A DNA stretch of 19,225 nucleotides from contig DASQWB010000142.1 in the NCBI GenBank assembly GCA_035640455.1, positions 1-19,225 of the forward strand. The letters are read 5' to 3'. Positions 9,804-16,394 of the stretch are shown here, in pieces. Source of the stretch: AC-50 sp035640455 (lineage in GTDB: Bacteria > Actinomycetota > Thermoleophilia > Gaiellales > Gaiellaceae). The notes under the pieces are model-generated. The model saw nothing but the letters and a program-made list of their open reading frames with translations. It was not told the origin of the DNA and did no database searches. A program made the translations under genes and the position numbers. Each line of letters begins with the position of its first letter. Position 1 is the first letter of the stretch.

Positions 9804-9874
9804 AGAAAAGCCTTTTCTAATCCGCCCCACCTGTCTATGCTTTTCGCGAGGGGTCGATGTTCGTTCAAGAAAAG
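9804..9874. promoter_or_regulatory. AGAAAAG heptamer repeats, possible operator of the MerR-like gene
   Basis: AGAAAAG (9804-9810), one base, then its exact inverse CTTTTCT (9812-9818) form a perfect dyad. A third copy AGAAAAG lies at 9868-9874, and a related GCTTTTC at 9839-9845. A/T-rich heptamers stand out in this GC-rich DNA. The one-base gap rules out a normal RNA hairpin, so protein binding is more plausible than termination. Confidence 0.35.
9813..9841 (+). promoter_or_regulatory. putative promoter of the MerR-like gene
   Basis: TTTTCT (9813-9818), a 17-base spacer and TATGCT (9836-9841) resemble a weak -35 and a good -10. Transcription would start near 9848, about 38 bases before the ATG. 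The -35 overlaps the right arm of the AGAAAAG/CTTTTCT dyad. Confidence 0.38.
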
Positions 9875-9885
9875 GTGGTTGCGGT

Positions 9886-10185
9886 ATGGCCCCAAGTACG
9901 CAGGTAGACCTTCTCGAGCCGATCGACCTCGCGGAGCACCTCGACAAGATCGAGCTCTATCTCGGCCAGGTGTGCCAGATCGCAGGGATCTCGAAGATGC
10001 AGCTCGACTACTGGACGAACAAGGCCCAGATTCCGACCAAGGGCAAGAAACAGCGCATCTACGACATCGACGCCCTCGAGACGGTCATGCTCATTAAGCA
10101 GGCGAAAGACAAGGGCCTGAACCTCGGGGCCGCGATCGACGCCGCCCGCCGGTTCCGAGAGGTGCGGACTAGCGCTCGCTCCTAG
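9886..10185 (+). CDS. Small MerR-family DNA-binding protein
   Basis: 99 aa; start ATG 9886 behind AAGGTGG (9872-9877) at eight bases. Residues about 27-70 fit a MerR-type winged helix-turn-helix: a first helix through GQVCQIAGIS, the recognition helix with the typical Y-W (42-43) and the wing KGKKQRIYDIDALE, followed by a helix resembling the MerR KGLNLGAAIDA segment (77-86). The protein ends there, so it lacks the effector-binding and long dimerisation helices of classical MerR regulators. Target and signal cannot be read from the sequence. Its own promoter region carries AT-rich dyad repeats, suggesting autoregulation. Its TAG stop shares bases with the galT stop on the other strand (CTAG). 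Confidence 0.75.
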   Translation: MAPSTQVDLLEPIDLAEHLDKIELYLGQVCQIAGISKMQLDYWTNKAQIPTKGKKQRIYDIDALETVMLIKQAKDKGLNLGAAIDAARRFREVRTSARS

Positions 10186-11000
10186 GCGTCGCGCAGCGCC
10201 GCTGCCGCCTGCTCGGGCGGCAGCGAGTTGACGTAGATCCCCGCACCGAGCTCGAGGCCGGCGAGGACGGCGAGCCGCGGCACGACCTCGATGTGCCAGC
10301 GGCGCCCGTCGTGCAGCCACGCGTTCCACGGCACCGGGCCCTCGAGGCGCCGTAGCCGCCGGATCCCCTCGGCGAGCAGGCGCAGCGCCGGCCCGAGCCG
10401 CTCGCTGCGCAGGCCGTCCGCCTCGTCGTCGAGCGGCGCGACGACGAGCTCGTAGGGCAGCCGGCTCGCGCGCGGGCACGCGAGCACGAGCCCGTTCTGC
10501 TCGAGCACGACTTCGCCCACGGCGAGCTCACCGCGCTCCTCCGTGACCGCGGGCGGCGGCTCGCGGAACCAGGCGAGCTGCGAGTGCGAGTGCGGGAGGC
10601 TCGCGCCGGCCTCGGCGCCCTCGTTCACGAGCGCGTGGAGGTAGCCGTCGGGAACGGCCTCGCGGCGACGCTGCCAGGCCTGGGCGACGAGGTCGAGCTC
10701 GTGCTCCTGGAGGTCGGCGAACGAGCGCACGTGGCGCGGGCTGTGGACGACGACCTCCTGCCGCACGAGCGCCGGGTATAGGTTCGGGACGACGCGCACC
10801 GTCCAGTCCTCTCTCTGCGGAAGCCGCAGCGTCTCGGGCGGCGTCCGGTCCTCGCGGCCGGCGCAGAAGGGGCAATCGTCGAGCTCCTCCTGCGTCGGTG
10901 GCGGCAGCATGCCGCGAGGCGCGCCGGGCCGCCGGCCTCGCGCCGGCGCGACGACGACGAGCCGTCCCGAGAGCGGGTCGCGCCGGAACTCGCCGCTCAG
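10182..11000 (-). CDS. galT: Galactose-1-phosphate uridylyltransferase family protein (CTG start)
   Basis: 272 aa, HIT-like GalT fold; GalT transfers UMP between UDP-glucose and galactose-1-phosphate (Leloir pathway). Read from CTG 11000 it begins LSGEFRRDPLSGRLVVVAP, the family N-terminus. Zinc-type cysteines C43/C46 lie in CPFC, a likely third ligand is H90 (SPRH), and the active site H137-S-H139 has the second histidine as expected nucleophile. WHIEVVPR is at 235-242. It is shorter than classical GalT (about 330-350 aa), so the substrate may be another nucleotidyl sugar. No ATG, GTG or TTG precedes residue 31 near the junction. CTG overlaps the stomatin stop (CTGA), implying coupled translation. 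Confidence 0.82.
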   Translation of the reverse strand: MSGEFRRDPLSGRLVVVAPARGRRPGAPRGMLPPPTQEELDDCPFCAGREDRTPPETLRLPQREDWTVRVVPNLYPALVRQEVVVHSPRHVRSFADLQEHELDLVAQAWQRRREAVPDGYLHALVNEGAEAGASLPHSHSQLAWFREPPPAVTEERGELAVGEVVLEQNGLVLACPRASRLPYELVVAPLDDEADGLRSERLGPALRLLAEGIRRLRRLEGPVPWNAWLHDGRRWHIEVVPRLAVLAGLELGAGIYVNSLPPEQAAAALRDA

Positions 11001-11770
11001 CGTCCGTCCGAGGCGGAGCCGCGCTCGAGGAACGGCCTGACGAGGTCGATCGGCGCCGGGAAGACGATCGTCGTCGACTGCGAGGCGCCGAGCTCGAGCA
11101 GCGTCTGGAGGTAGCGGAGCTGGAGCGCGATCGGATGGTTCTCGATCACGAGCGCCGCGTCCTTCAGCCGCTCGGAAGCCTGGAACTCGCCCTCGGCGTT
11201 GATCACCTTCGCGCGCCGCTCGCGCTCGGCCTCGGCCTGGCGGGCCATCGCCCGCTGCATCCCGCCGGGGATCTCGACGTCTTTCACTTCGACGATCGAG
11301 ACCTTGATCCCCCACGGCGAGGTGGCCTCGTCGATGATCCCCTGGAGGATCGTGTTGATCTTCTCCCGCTCGGAGAGGAGCTCGTCGAGGACGTGCTGGC
11401 CGAGCACCGAGCGAAGCGTCGTCTGTGCGATCTGTGACGTCGCGACCATGAAGTTCTCGACCTGGACGACTGACGCCTTCGGCTCGACGATGCGGAAGTA
11501 GGCGACGGCGTTCACGCGCGCCGGGACGTTGTCCTTGGTGATGACCTCCTGCGGCGGGATGTTGAGCGTGATCGTCCGCAGGTCGACCTTCACCATCCGG
11601 TCGACGATCGGGATGAGGAGGAAGAGGCCCGGACCCTTCGGCTGCGGGAACAGCCGTCCGAGGCGGAAGACGATGCCCCGCTCGTATTCGCGGGCCACCT
11701 TGATCGCGGAGATCAGGAAGAGCAGGACGAGGAAGACGACGACGGCGAGGATGACGAGCGCGGCGGTCAC
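10997..11770 (-). CDS. SPFH/stomatin-like membrane protein
   Basis: 257 aa. One N-terminal membrane segment (about 4-23), then the SPFH (stomatin/prohibitin/flotillin) domain from EYERGIVFRLGR through the IEVKDVEIPGGMQRAM region, ending in a charged helix (EAERERRAKVINAEGE) typical of slipin/QmcA proteins. Such proteins form oligomeric membrane scaffolds and often associate with membrane proteases. The start is GTG 11770, with AGGA seven bases upstream. The gene lies nine bases behind nfeD, a well-known pairing (NfeD plus stomatin, as in Pyrococcus PH1510/PH1511), and is translationally linked to galT downstream. Confidence 0.93.
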   Translation of the reverse strand: MTAALVILAVVVFLVLLFLISAIKVAREYERGIVFRLGRLFPQPKGPGLFLLIPIVDRMVKVDLRTITLNIPPQEVITKDNVPARVNAVAYFRIVEPKASVVQVENFMVATSQIAQTTLRSVLGQHVLDELLSEREKINTILQGIIDEATSPWGIKVSIVEVKDVEIPGGMQRAMARQAEAERERRAKVINAEGEFQASERLKDAALVIENHPIALQLRYLQTLLELGASQSTTIVFPAPIDLVRPFLERGSASDGR

Positions 11771-11779
11771 GCCGTGATC

Positions 11780-13090
11780 CTACGAGACCGCCGCCGGTGA
11801 GGGAGCGTGACGCACCGTCAGGACGAGCCCGTCGACGCTCTCGACCCGGACGCGGTCGCCGGGGCGAAGCGGCTCCCCGTCCGCCGGCTGCGCCTGCCAC
11901 AGCTCGCCGCGGACGGCGACGAGGCCCTCGCGGCGCACCTCGCCCTCGGCGCCGACGAGCTCGTGGACGCCGACCAAGACCGGCCGGCGGCGCACCTGGA
12001 TCGCCTTCGTGATCGCGATTGCCCAGAACGCGCCCAGTCCGCCGGCGACCCCGAGCACCACCGGCACCGAGGTGTGGTAGGGCGAGGGCGCGTTTCGGAA
12101 GAGCATGATCGAACCGACCACGAGGCACGTGAGCCCGGCCACGCTGATCGCGCCGTGGCTCGTCACGTGCGCGTCGATCACGAGCAGCACGATCCCGAGC
12201 AGAAGGAGCAGGAGGCCGCCCCAGCTGATCGGCAGGATCGAGAACCCGAAGAGGGCAGTGACGAGCGCGACCGCGCCGAGCGCGCCGGGCAGCACCACCC
12301 CCGGATGGAAGATCTCGAACCCGATTCCCGCGAGGCCGGCGAGGAAGAGCAGTGTGATCAGGGTCGGGTCGATGAGCGTGTTCAGGACGCGCTGGAAGAA
12401 GCTCAGGTGTGCGTTCACGAGCTCGGCGTTCGCGGTGTGCAGGACGATGCCCTTCGGCTTGGTCTTGCGGCCGTCGATCTTGTTCAGGAGCGCCGTCAGG
12501 TTGGGCGCCATCACGTCGATCACGTTCATCTGAAGCGCCTCGGTCGCGGTCAGGTTCGAGGCCTTGCGGACGGCGGCGTCCGCCCACTTCACGTTGCGCC
12601 CGTGCGCGCCGGCGAGCGCGCGGAGCTTTGCGGCGAAGTGGTTGATCACCTTGCGCCGCAGGTCGGAGCCGAGGTTGCCGCCTGACTGGTCGATCGGCGT
12701 CGACGAGCCGATGTTCGTCTCCGGCGCCATCGCGAGGATGTCGCCGGCTTCGGCCACGAAGACGCCCGCGGAGGCCGCTCCGGCCCCCTGCGGCGACACG
12801 TAGACGATCACCGGGACCTTCGACGCGAGCTCCCTCTGGTAGATCTTCTCCATCGAGGTCGAGAGGCCGCCCGGGGTGTCGAGGAGGACGACGACGGCGC
12901 TGTAGCCGCCTTTGTTCGCGCGGTCGATCTGGTGGTCGACGAAGTCCTGCGTGACCGGGTTGATGTCGGCCGCGAAGTGCACGACGAGGACCTTGGGCCG
13001 CGATGCGGCCGAGGCGGGTAACGAGACGAGAAGGAAAGCGGCGAGGGCGGCGACCAGCGCGAGAAATCCCCGCAAGAGCGCCCTATCCAC
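11780..13090 (-). CDS. nfeD: NfeD-family membrane serine protease (long form, ClpP-like domain)
   Basis: 436 aa from GTG 13090. Signal peptide about 1-29 (hydrophobic core, then SLPASAA). A ClpP/SppA-type serine protease domain (about 31-225) has DTPGGLSTSM and GAASAG with the likely nucleophile S107; K147 is the best candidate for the catalytic lysine by analogy with Pyrococcus PH1510 (S97/K138). Several membrane helices follow (about 242-365), then a C-terminal NfeD OB-fold domain (about 366-430) with GAEGEV and LRPGDRVRVESVDG. The long form is thought to cleave stomatin partners, consistent with the downstream gene. An alternative TTG at 13075 would also leave an intact signal peptide. Confidence 0.93.
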   Translation of the reverse strand: MDRALLRGFLALVAALAAFLLVSLPASAASRPKVLVVHFAADINPVTQDFVDHQIDRANKGGYSAVVVLLDTPGGLSTSMEKIYQRELASKVPVIVYVSPQGAGAASAGVFVAEAGDILAMAPETNIGSSTPIDQSGGNLGSDLRRKVINHFAAKLRALAGAHGRNVKWADAAVRKASNLTATEALQMNVIDVMAPNLTALLNKIDGRKTKPKGIVLHTANAELVNAHLSFFQRVLNTLIDPTLITLLFLAGLAGIGFEIFHPGVVLPGALGAVALVTALFGFSILPISWGGLLLLLLGIVLLVIDAHVTSHGAISVAGLTCLVVGSIMLFRNAPSPYHTSVPVVLGVAGGLGAFWAIAITKAIQVRRRPVLVGVHELVGAEGEVRREGLVAVRGELWQAQPADGEPLRPGDRVRVESVDGLVLTVRHAPSPAAVS

Positions 13091-13100
13091 GACTGTAAAG

Positions 13101-13106
13101 ATTCTA
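13101..13106 (-). promoter_or_regulatory. putative -10 of the nfeD-stomatin-galT operon
   Basis: On the minus strand TAGAAT ends only ten bases before the nfeD GTG, so the transcript would begin within about four bases of the start codon (nearly leaderless). If TTG 13075 is used instead, the leader is about 20 bases with AGGG as ribosome site. No clear -35. Confidence 0.4.
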
Positions 13107-13111
13107 TCAGC

Positions 13112-13151
13112 GGCAGGGCCGTCGCCCTTGAGGCCGAAGGCCCGCTCTGCC
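13112..13151. repeat. imperfect dyad in the nfeD/amidase divergent promoter region
   Basis: GGCAGGGCC (13112-13120) can pair with GGCCC (13138-13142) and CTGCC (13147-13151), with a small bulge on the right arm. It occupies the middle of the 87-base divergent gap and could be an operator for either direction. Confidence 0.3.
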
Positions 13152-13177
13152 ACCGTAGGGCCGGGTCGCTCTTCCGT

Positions 13178-14758
13178 ATGAAGCTGGTCGTCGCCGCAGC
13201 GCTCCTCCTCGCGTTCCCGGCCGCCGCGCGGGCGGCGCAGGTCTCGCTCGTCGTCCGGGACGTGCCGCTTCGGGGCGCGCGGACGCTCGCCGCGGCCGCG
13301 CCGTCGTTCGACCTCGTGGGGCTGCACTGGCAGGGTTCGGGAAGCGTCTCGTTCTCGACCCGCTCGGCAGGCGGCCGCTGGAGCGCCTGGCGACCGGCCG
13401 CGCCCGAGGCCGAGGACGGACCCGACCCGGGGAGCCGCGAGGCCGCGCGCGCGGCGGCGTGGCGGCTCGGGAGCCCGTACTGGACCGGCCCTGCGAACGG
13501 GATCCGCTACCGGCTCCAGGGCGACGTGCGCCGCCTGCGCACCTACTTCGTCCGCAGCGTGGCGGTTGCCGTCCCGCCGCGCACGCTCTCGATCGCGGGC
13601 TCGCCGCTGATCGTGCCCCGGCTCGGCTGGAGCGCGAACGAGCGCATCCGGCGAGCTCCGCCGGTCTACGCGCCGGCGCTGCGCCTCGCCATCGTCCACC
13701 ACACGGCCGGCTCGAACTCGTACTCGCGGTCGCAGTCGGCGGCGATCGTCCGCGCGATCGAGCTCTACCACGTGCTCGGGAACGGCTGGAACGACATCGG
13801 CTACAACTTCCTCGTCGACAAGTACGGCCAGGTCTTCGAAGGCCGGTACGGGGGGATCGACCGGAACGTCGTCGGCGCGCACGCGCAGGGGTTCAACACC
13901 GGTTCCGTCGGCGTCGCCCTGCTCGGCACGTACACCTCGACGGCGCCCTCGGCGGCGGCGCTGCGCTCGCTCGAGGCGCTCCTCGCCTGGCGGCTCGACC
14001 TCGTGCACGTCGACCCGCGCTCCTCGCTCACCTACATCTCGGGCGGGAACCCGCGTTTCGCAGCCGGCGCGCCGGTGTTCCTCCGCGCGATCTCCGGCCA
14101 CCGCGACACCGGCTTCACCACCTGCCCCGGGTACGCGCTCTACCGCCGCCTGCCCGCGATCGCGCGTGCGGTCGCGGCGATCGGCCTGCCGAAGCTCTAC
14201 GCGCCGACGGCGAGGGGCCGGATCCCGGGCAAGGTGCGGTTCCGGGCGCGCCTCTCGACCCCGCTCCCGTGGACCGTCACCGTCACCGACGCGCGCGGGA
14301 CGATCCTCGGCAGCGGAGCCGGGACGAAGGTGGCCGTCGACTGGACCTGGGATGCGACGGCCTACGCACGCGGCACGTACTTCTGGACGATCTCGGCCGG
14401 CACGGGCATGCGGCCGGCGACCGGAAGCCTCGGTGCGAAGCCGCCGCCGCTTCGGATCTCCGGCGTCGCCGCGACGCCGCCCCTGATCAGCCCGAACGGC
14501 GACGGCGTCGACGACTTCGCGACGATCTCGTACACGCTGAGCGTGCCCGCGGTCGTGACGGCGGCGCTCCTCGACGACACCGGCGAGACGGTGTCGACCC
14601 TCTTCGCCGACGAGCTGCACAACGCGGGGCCGCAGTCGTTCGCCTTCTACGGTGACGAGATCCCCGACGGCACCTACGAGATCGTCCTCAAAGCGAAGGC
14701 CGGCGGGCGCACCGTCACCGGCAGCACGTTGCTAACGGTCGATCGGACCGCCGGCTAG
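13178..14758 (+). CDS. Secreted N-acetylmuramoyl-L-alanine amidase/PGRP with Ig-like C-terminal domains
   Basis: 526 aa; start ATG 13178, no strong ribosome site. Signal peptide about 1-20 (MKLVVAAALLLAFPAAARAA). An N-terminal beta-rich region (about 21-165) precedes an amidase-2/PGRP zinc hydrolase domain (about 165-340). Metal ligands are recognisable as H174 or H175 in IVHHTAGS, H308 in GHRD and C316 in TTCPG; the retained Cys marks a catalytic rather than merely binding PGRP. The middle has YNFLVDKYGQVFEGRYGG. Two Ig/FlgD-like domains follow (about 343-420 and 425-523); the second has a calcium-type loop NGDGVDD at 440-446. It would cut the bond between MurNAc and the stem peptide outside the cell. 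The 3' end overlaps birA by 27 bases. Confidence 0.9.
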   Translation: MKLVVAAALLLAFPAAARAAQVSLVVRDVPLRGARTLAAAAPSFDLVGLHWQGSGSVSFSTRSAGGRWSAWRPAAPEAEDGPDPGSREAARAAAWRLGSPYWTGPANGIRYRLQGDVRRLRTYFVRSVAVAVPPRTLSIAGSPLIVPRLGWSANERIRRAPPVYAPALRLAIVHHTAGSNSYSRSQSAAIVRAIELYHVLGNGWNDIGYNFLVDKYGQVFEGRYGGIDRNVVGAHAQGFNTGSVGVALLGTYTSTAPSAAALRSLEALLAWRLDLVHVDPRSSLTYISGGNPRFAAGAPVFLRAISGHRDTGFTTCPGYALYRRLPAIARAVAAIGLPKLYAPTARGRIPGKVRFRARLSTPLPWTVTVTDARGTILGSGAGTKVAVDWTWDATAYARGTYFWTISAGTGMRPATGSLGAKPPPLRISGVAATPPLISPNGDGVDDFATISYTLSVPAVVTAALLDDTGETVSTLFADELHNAGPQSFAFYGDEIPDGTYEIVLKAKAGGRTVTGSTLLTVDRTAG

Positions 14759-15322
14759 CCAGTCCTCGTAGCGCCGCTCCAGCTGGTCGAGGAGCGCGAG
14801 GAGCAGTTCGCCGCGGTCGATCTCGCGGCCGGTCTCGATCGCGAGCGAGGTCGCGGGCGTGCGCGCATCGGGAGGGAGCTCGCCCGGCCTCTGGGTCACG
14901 TTCACCCCGATGCCGAGGACGACGCGGCCCTCGCTTGCCTCGGCGAGTATCCCCGCCACCTTGCGGCCGCCGAGGAGCAGGTCGTTCGGGAACTTCACCT
15001 TGGGCTCGAGGCCGGTCACGTCGGCGATTGCCTCGGCGCAGGCGCGGCCGGCGACGAGCGACAGCTCGGGAAGCCGCGCCGGATCGACCTCCGGGCGGAG
15101 CAGGATCGAGACGAGCAGGCTCGTCCCGGCCGGCGCGAGCCAGCGGCGGCCGAGGCGTCCGCGTCCCGCGGTCTGCGCGTCCGCGACGGCGACTGCGCCC
15201 TCGGGATCGTCGTCGCGAAGCAGCCGCTGCGTCGACGGGCAGCTCTCGACGAAGCGATAGGTGCGGCCCAGGCGCCCTCGCAGACGCGGAACGACGTCCT
15301 CGGTCGAGAGCGAGCCGGCCAT
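14732..15322 (-). CDS. birA: Biotin--[acetyl-CoA-carboxylase] ligase, minimal form
   Basis: 196 aa; attaches biotin to the carboxyl-carrier protein of acetyl-CoA carboxylase and related enzymes via biotinyl-AMP. The catalytic domain shows S30-T31 (CPSTQ), the adenylate-binding loop QTAGRGRLGRRW (50-61), KFPND (110-114, usually KWPND), the GRKVAGIL strand with K121, and VLGIGVNV. There is no N-terminal helix-turn-helix, so this is a class I non-repressor enzyme. It stops just after the helix ending RYEDWL, so the usual C-terminal SH3-like domain of about 45-50 residues seems absent. The ATG is at 15322. It is divergent from the sigma-FASII operon, whose substrate supply depends on biotinylated carboxylase. 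Confidence 0.92.
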   Translation of the reverse strand: MAGSLSTEDVVPRLRGRLGRTYRFVESCPSTQRLLRDDDPEGAVAVADAQTAGRGRLGRRWLAPAGTSLLVSILLRPEVDPARLPELSLVAGRACAEAIADVTGLEPKVKFPNDLLLGGRKVAGILAEASEGRVVLGIGVNVTQRPGELPPDARTPATSLAIETGREIDRGELLLALLDQLERRYEDWLAGGPIDR

Positions 15323-15329
15323 CGAGGCT

Positions 15330-15339
15330 TAGACTAGTC
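15330..15339. promoter_or_regulatory. divergent -10 elements / palindrome between birA and the sigma gene
   Basis: The plus strand reads TAGACT at 15330-15335 and the minus strand TAGTCT (15336-15331), overlapping around the perfect palindrome GACTAGTC (15332-15339). Rightward transcription would start near 15342, leftward near 15324, making birA virtually leaderless. The two promoters could not be occupied at once. No clear -35 on either side. Confidence 0.4.
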
Positions 15340-15375
15340 CCCGCCGTGCAACCTCCTGCCCGCTCAGGCAGTCGA

Positions 15376-15966
15376 ATGCCGAGAAGCCCGCGCTCGAGCG
15401 GGACACTCGTCTACGAGAGGCTGAGCGACCCGATCCTGGTGAAGCGAGCGAAGGACGGAGACCCGAGGGCGCTGGAGGCCCTCTGCGAGCGGCATGCGCC
15501 GGCCGTGGAGCGGCTCGCGCGGCACCTGCTGCGGGACCCAGAGGACGCGCGCGACGCGGCCCAGGAGGCGCTCGCGAAGCTGTGCGTCCGCATCCGCCAG
15601 TTCCGCGGCGAGGCGCGCTTCTCGACCTGGCTCCACCGGCTCGTCGTGAACACGTGCCGCGACGTGGCAGGGCGCCGCAGCGCGCGCCCGTGGGAGCCGC
15701 TCGACGACGAGCTTCGGGCCGCGCCGGAGAACGACCCCGCCCGGGCGGCCGGGCTCTCTGAGCTTCGCGCCGAGCTCTGCTCCTCGCTCGCCGGGATCGC
15801 TCCCGACCAGGCGCGCGTCGTCGTGCTGAAGGACGCGCTCGGCTATTCCTTCGACGAGATCTCGGCCGCCTCGGGCATGCCCGTCGGGACGGCGAAATGC
15901 TACGCGCACCGAGGACGCGCGCGGCTGCGAGCCCGGCTCGAGTCGCTGGAGCGCTCGGTCGCTTGA
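15376..15966 (+). CDS. ECF-type RNA polymerase sigma factor
   Basis: 196 aa from ATG 15376. Region 2 (about 36-103) has the typical DPEDARDAAQEALAKLC and FRGEARFSTWLHRLVVNTCRD segments. Region 4 (about 128-187) has IAPDQARVVVLKDALGYSF and a helix-turn-helix DEISAASGMPVGTAKCYAHRGR. There is no region 1.1 or 3, hence an extracytoplasmic-function sigma. In-frame GTG 15346 is an alternative, nearly leaderless start just downstream of TAGACT. No anti-sigma gene follows; instead the stop overlaps the fabZ start (TTGA). The context suggests a sigma factor co-expressed with, and perhaps controlling, fatty-acid synthesis; the target promoters are unknown. Confidence 0.9.
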   Translation: MPRSPRSSGTLVYERLSDPILVKRAKDGDPRALEALCERHAPAVERLARHLLRDPEDARDAAQEALAKLCVRIRQFRGEARFSTWLHRLVVNTCRDVAGRRSARPWEPLDDELRAAPENDPARAAGLSELRAELCSSLAGIAPDQARVVVLKDALGYSFDEISAASGMPVGTAKCYAHRGRARLRARLESLERSVA

Positions 15967-16394
15967 CGAAGACCCTCGGCCGCACCGAGATCGAGGCGAT
16001 CCTGCCGCACCGGCCGCCGTTCCTCCTCATCGATGAGATCGTGGAGCTCGAGCCGGGCGCGCGGGTCGTCGCGCGCAAGCTCGTGACCGAGGAAGACTGC
16101 GCCGGCCACTTTCCCGGCAATCCGATCATGCCGGGGGTGAAGATGGTCGAGGCGCTCGCGCAGACGGGCGCGGTGGCCGTGCTCTCCGAGGAGCAGAACC
16201 GTGGCAAGCTCGCGCTCTTCGCGGGGATCGACGACGTCCGCTTCAAGCGCATCGTCCGGCCCGGCGACGAGCTGACGCTGACCTGCGACCTCGCGGCTGT
16301 GCGCGGGCCGATCGGGCGCGGCAAGGTGCGCGCGACCGTCGACGACGAACTCGCCGTGCGCGGAACGCTGACCTTCGCGGTGGACGACTCGTGA
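15963..16394 (+). CDS. fabZ: 3-hydroxyacyl-ACP dehydratase FabZ
   Basis: 143 aa from TTG 15963, the usual FabZ size; removes water from 3-hydroxyacyl-ACP in the elongation cycle. Hot-dog fold: ILPHRPPFLLIDEI near the N-terminus, then the catalytic motif GHFPGNPIMPGVKMVEALAQ with H49 and E63. The frame is open further upstream (to 15897) inside the sigma gene, but the family N-terminus matches the TTG, which has GGAG (15948-15951) eleven bases upstream and overlaps the sigma stop as TTGA. The stop overlaps the fabH GTG (GTGA). Confidence 0.95.
   Translation: MTKTLGRTEIEAILPHRPPFLLIDEIVELEPGARVVARKLVTEEDCAGHFPGNPIMPGVKMVEALAQTGAVAVLSEEQNRGKLALFAGIDDVRFKRIVRPGDELTLTCDLAAVRGPIGRGKVRATVDDELAVRGTLTFAVDDS

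Noticed and set aside
9804..9818. Inverted repeat after gyrA as an intrinsic terminator
   Set aside because: Arms are one base apart, the stem is A-T only and no separate T-tract follows, so it cannot fold as a normal terminator hairpin.
11001..12587. Upstream extension of the galT frame through stomatin and nfeD
   Set aside because: No GalT-like sequence there; it is an alternative frame of two real genes kept open by high GC.
13091..14620. Upstream extension of the nfeD frame through the amidase gene
   Set aside because: The signal peptide and family N-terminus place the start at 13090 or 13075; the extension is antisense to a real gene.
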